From positions 1-5,871 of the forward strand of contig DFGZ01000322.1 in the NCBI GenBank assembly GCA_002371295.1: a DNA stretch of 5,871 nucleotides, given 5' to 3'. Position numbers and translations under genes: made by a program. The DNA comes from Oribacterium sp. UBA3737. GTDB taxonomy: Bacteria; Bacillota_A; Clostridia; Lachnospirales; Lachnospiraceae. The notes beneath the pieces are model-generated. The model was not told the origin of the DNA. It did not search any database and worked only from the letters and a program-made list of their open reading frames with translations. This document shows, one piece after another, positions 5,775-5,871 of this stretch (position 1 is the first letter of the stretch; each line of letters begins with the position of its first letter).

Positions 5775-5871
5775 GGGGAAATCTTTATTTAAAACATGGA
5801 ACCTGTAATTGTAAAGTGACATAATATGTTTAAATTTTTATAAAGATATAGCATTCTGGTGATATGTCAAG
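5775..5871. other. AT-rich tail without a gene
   Basis: No open reading frame with a ribosome binding site starts here. A perfect 11-base palindrome ACATA-A-TATGT lies at 5819-5829 and overlaps -10-like AT sequence, but no good -35 partner was found at 16-18 bases. It may belong to the promoter region of a gene beyond the window. Confidence 0.3.

Noticed and set aside
5809..5836. Promoter TTGTAA with TAAATT near the window end
   Set aside because: The -10 match is poor and no downstream gene is visible to support it.

Overview
The window looks like a chromosomal piece from a Firmicute, most likely a Lachnospiraceae-type Clostridium relative (inference). The signs are moderate GC in genes with very AT-rich promoter DNA, strong AGGAGG-type ribosome binding sites, a transketolase split into two subunits, and a lipoprotein signal followed by an Ala/Thr/Glu/Lys-rich linker. 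All convincing genes are on the + strand. I recognise no mobile element, CRISPR array, tRNA or rRNA.

Layout. Positions 1-96 are the tail of the N-terminal transketolase subunit. Positions 101-1033 are the C-terminal subunit, and 1056-1457 a small cupin protein; these three form the end of one operon. Positions 1458-1799 hold no gene. They carry a strong intrinsic terminator (1548-1583), a good sigma-A-type promoter (1642-1670), two near-identical operator-like elements spaced 22 bp apart, and a leader able to fold back on itself just ahead of the next ribosome binding site. Positions 1800-4938 encode a complete TRAP transporter: binding lipoprotein DctP, small membrane subunit DctQ and large membrane subunit DctM. 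A 182-base gap between dctP and dctQ holds three successive hairpins, the middle one a good terminator. Positions 5029-5715 encode a GntR-family regulator of the FCD type. Positions 5716-5871 hold no gene, only a possible weak terminator.

How it fits together. DctP would capture an organic anion outside the membrane, and DctQ-DctM would import it using an ion gradient. The FCD regulator probably senses that compound or a breakdown product and controls the promoter before dctP. The operator-like elements there match the general FadR/FCD pattern TNGTNNNACNA, one fully and one with one mismatch. The transketolase and cupin next door suggest that the imported compound is a sugar acid entering pentose-phosphate metabolism, but no substrate-specific enzyme is visible, so the substrate is open. 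The hairpins between dctP and dctQ would favour more binding protein than membrane subunits.

The proteins are from known families. The less ordinary content is in the non-coding DNA: the paired operator elements and fold-back leader before dctP, and two intergenic hairpins with different stems but nearly the same 12-base loop.
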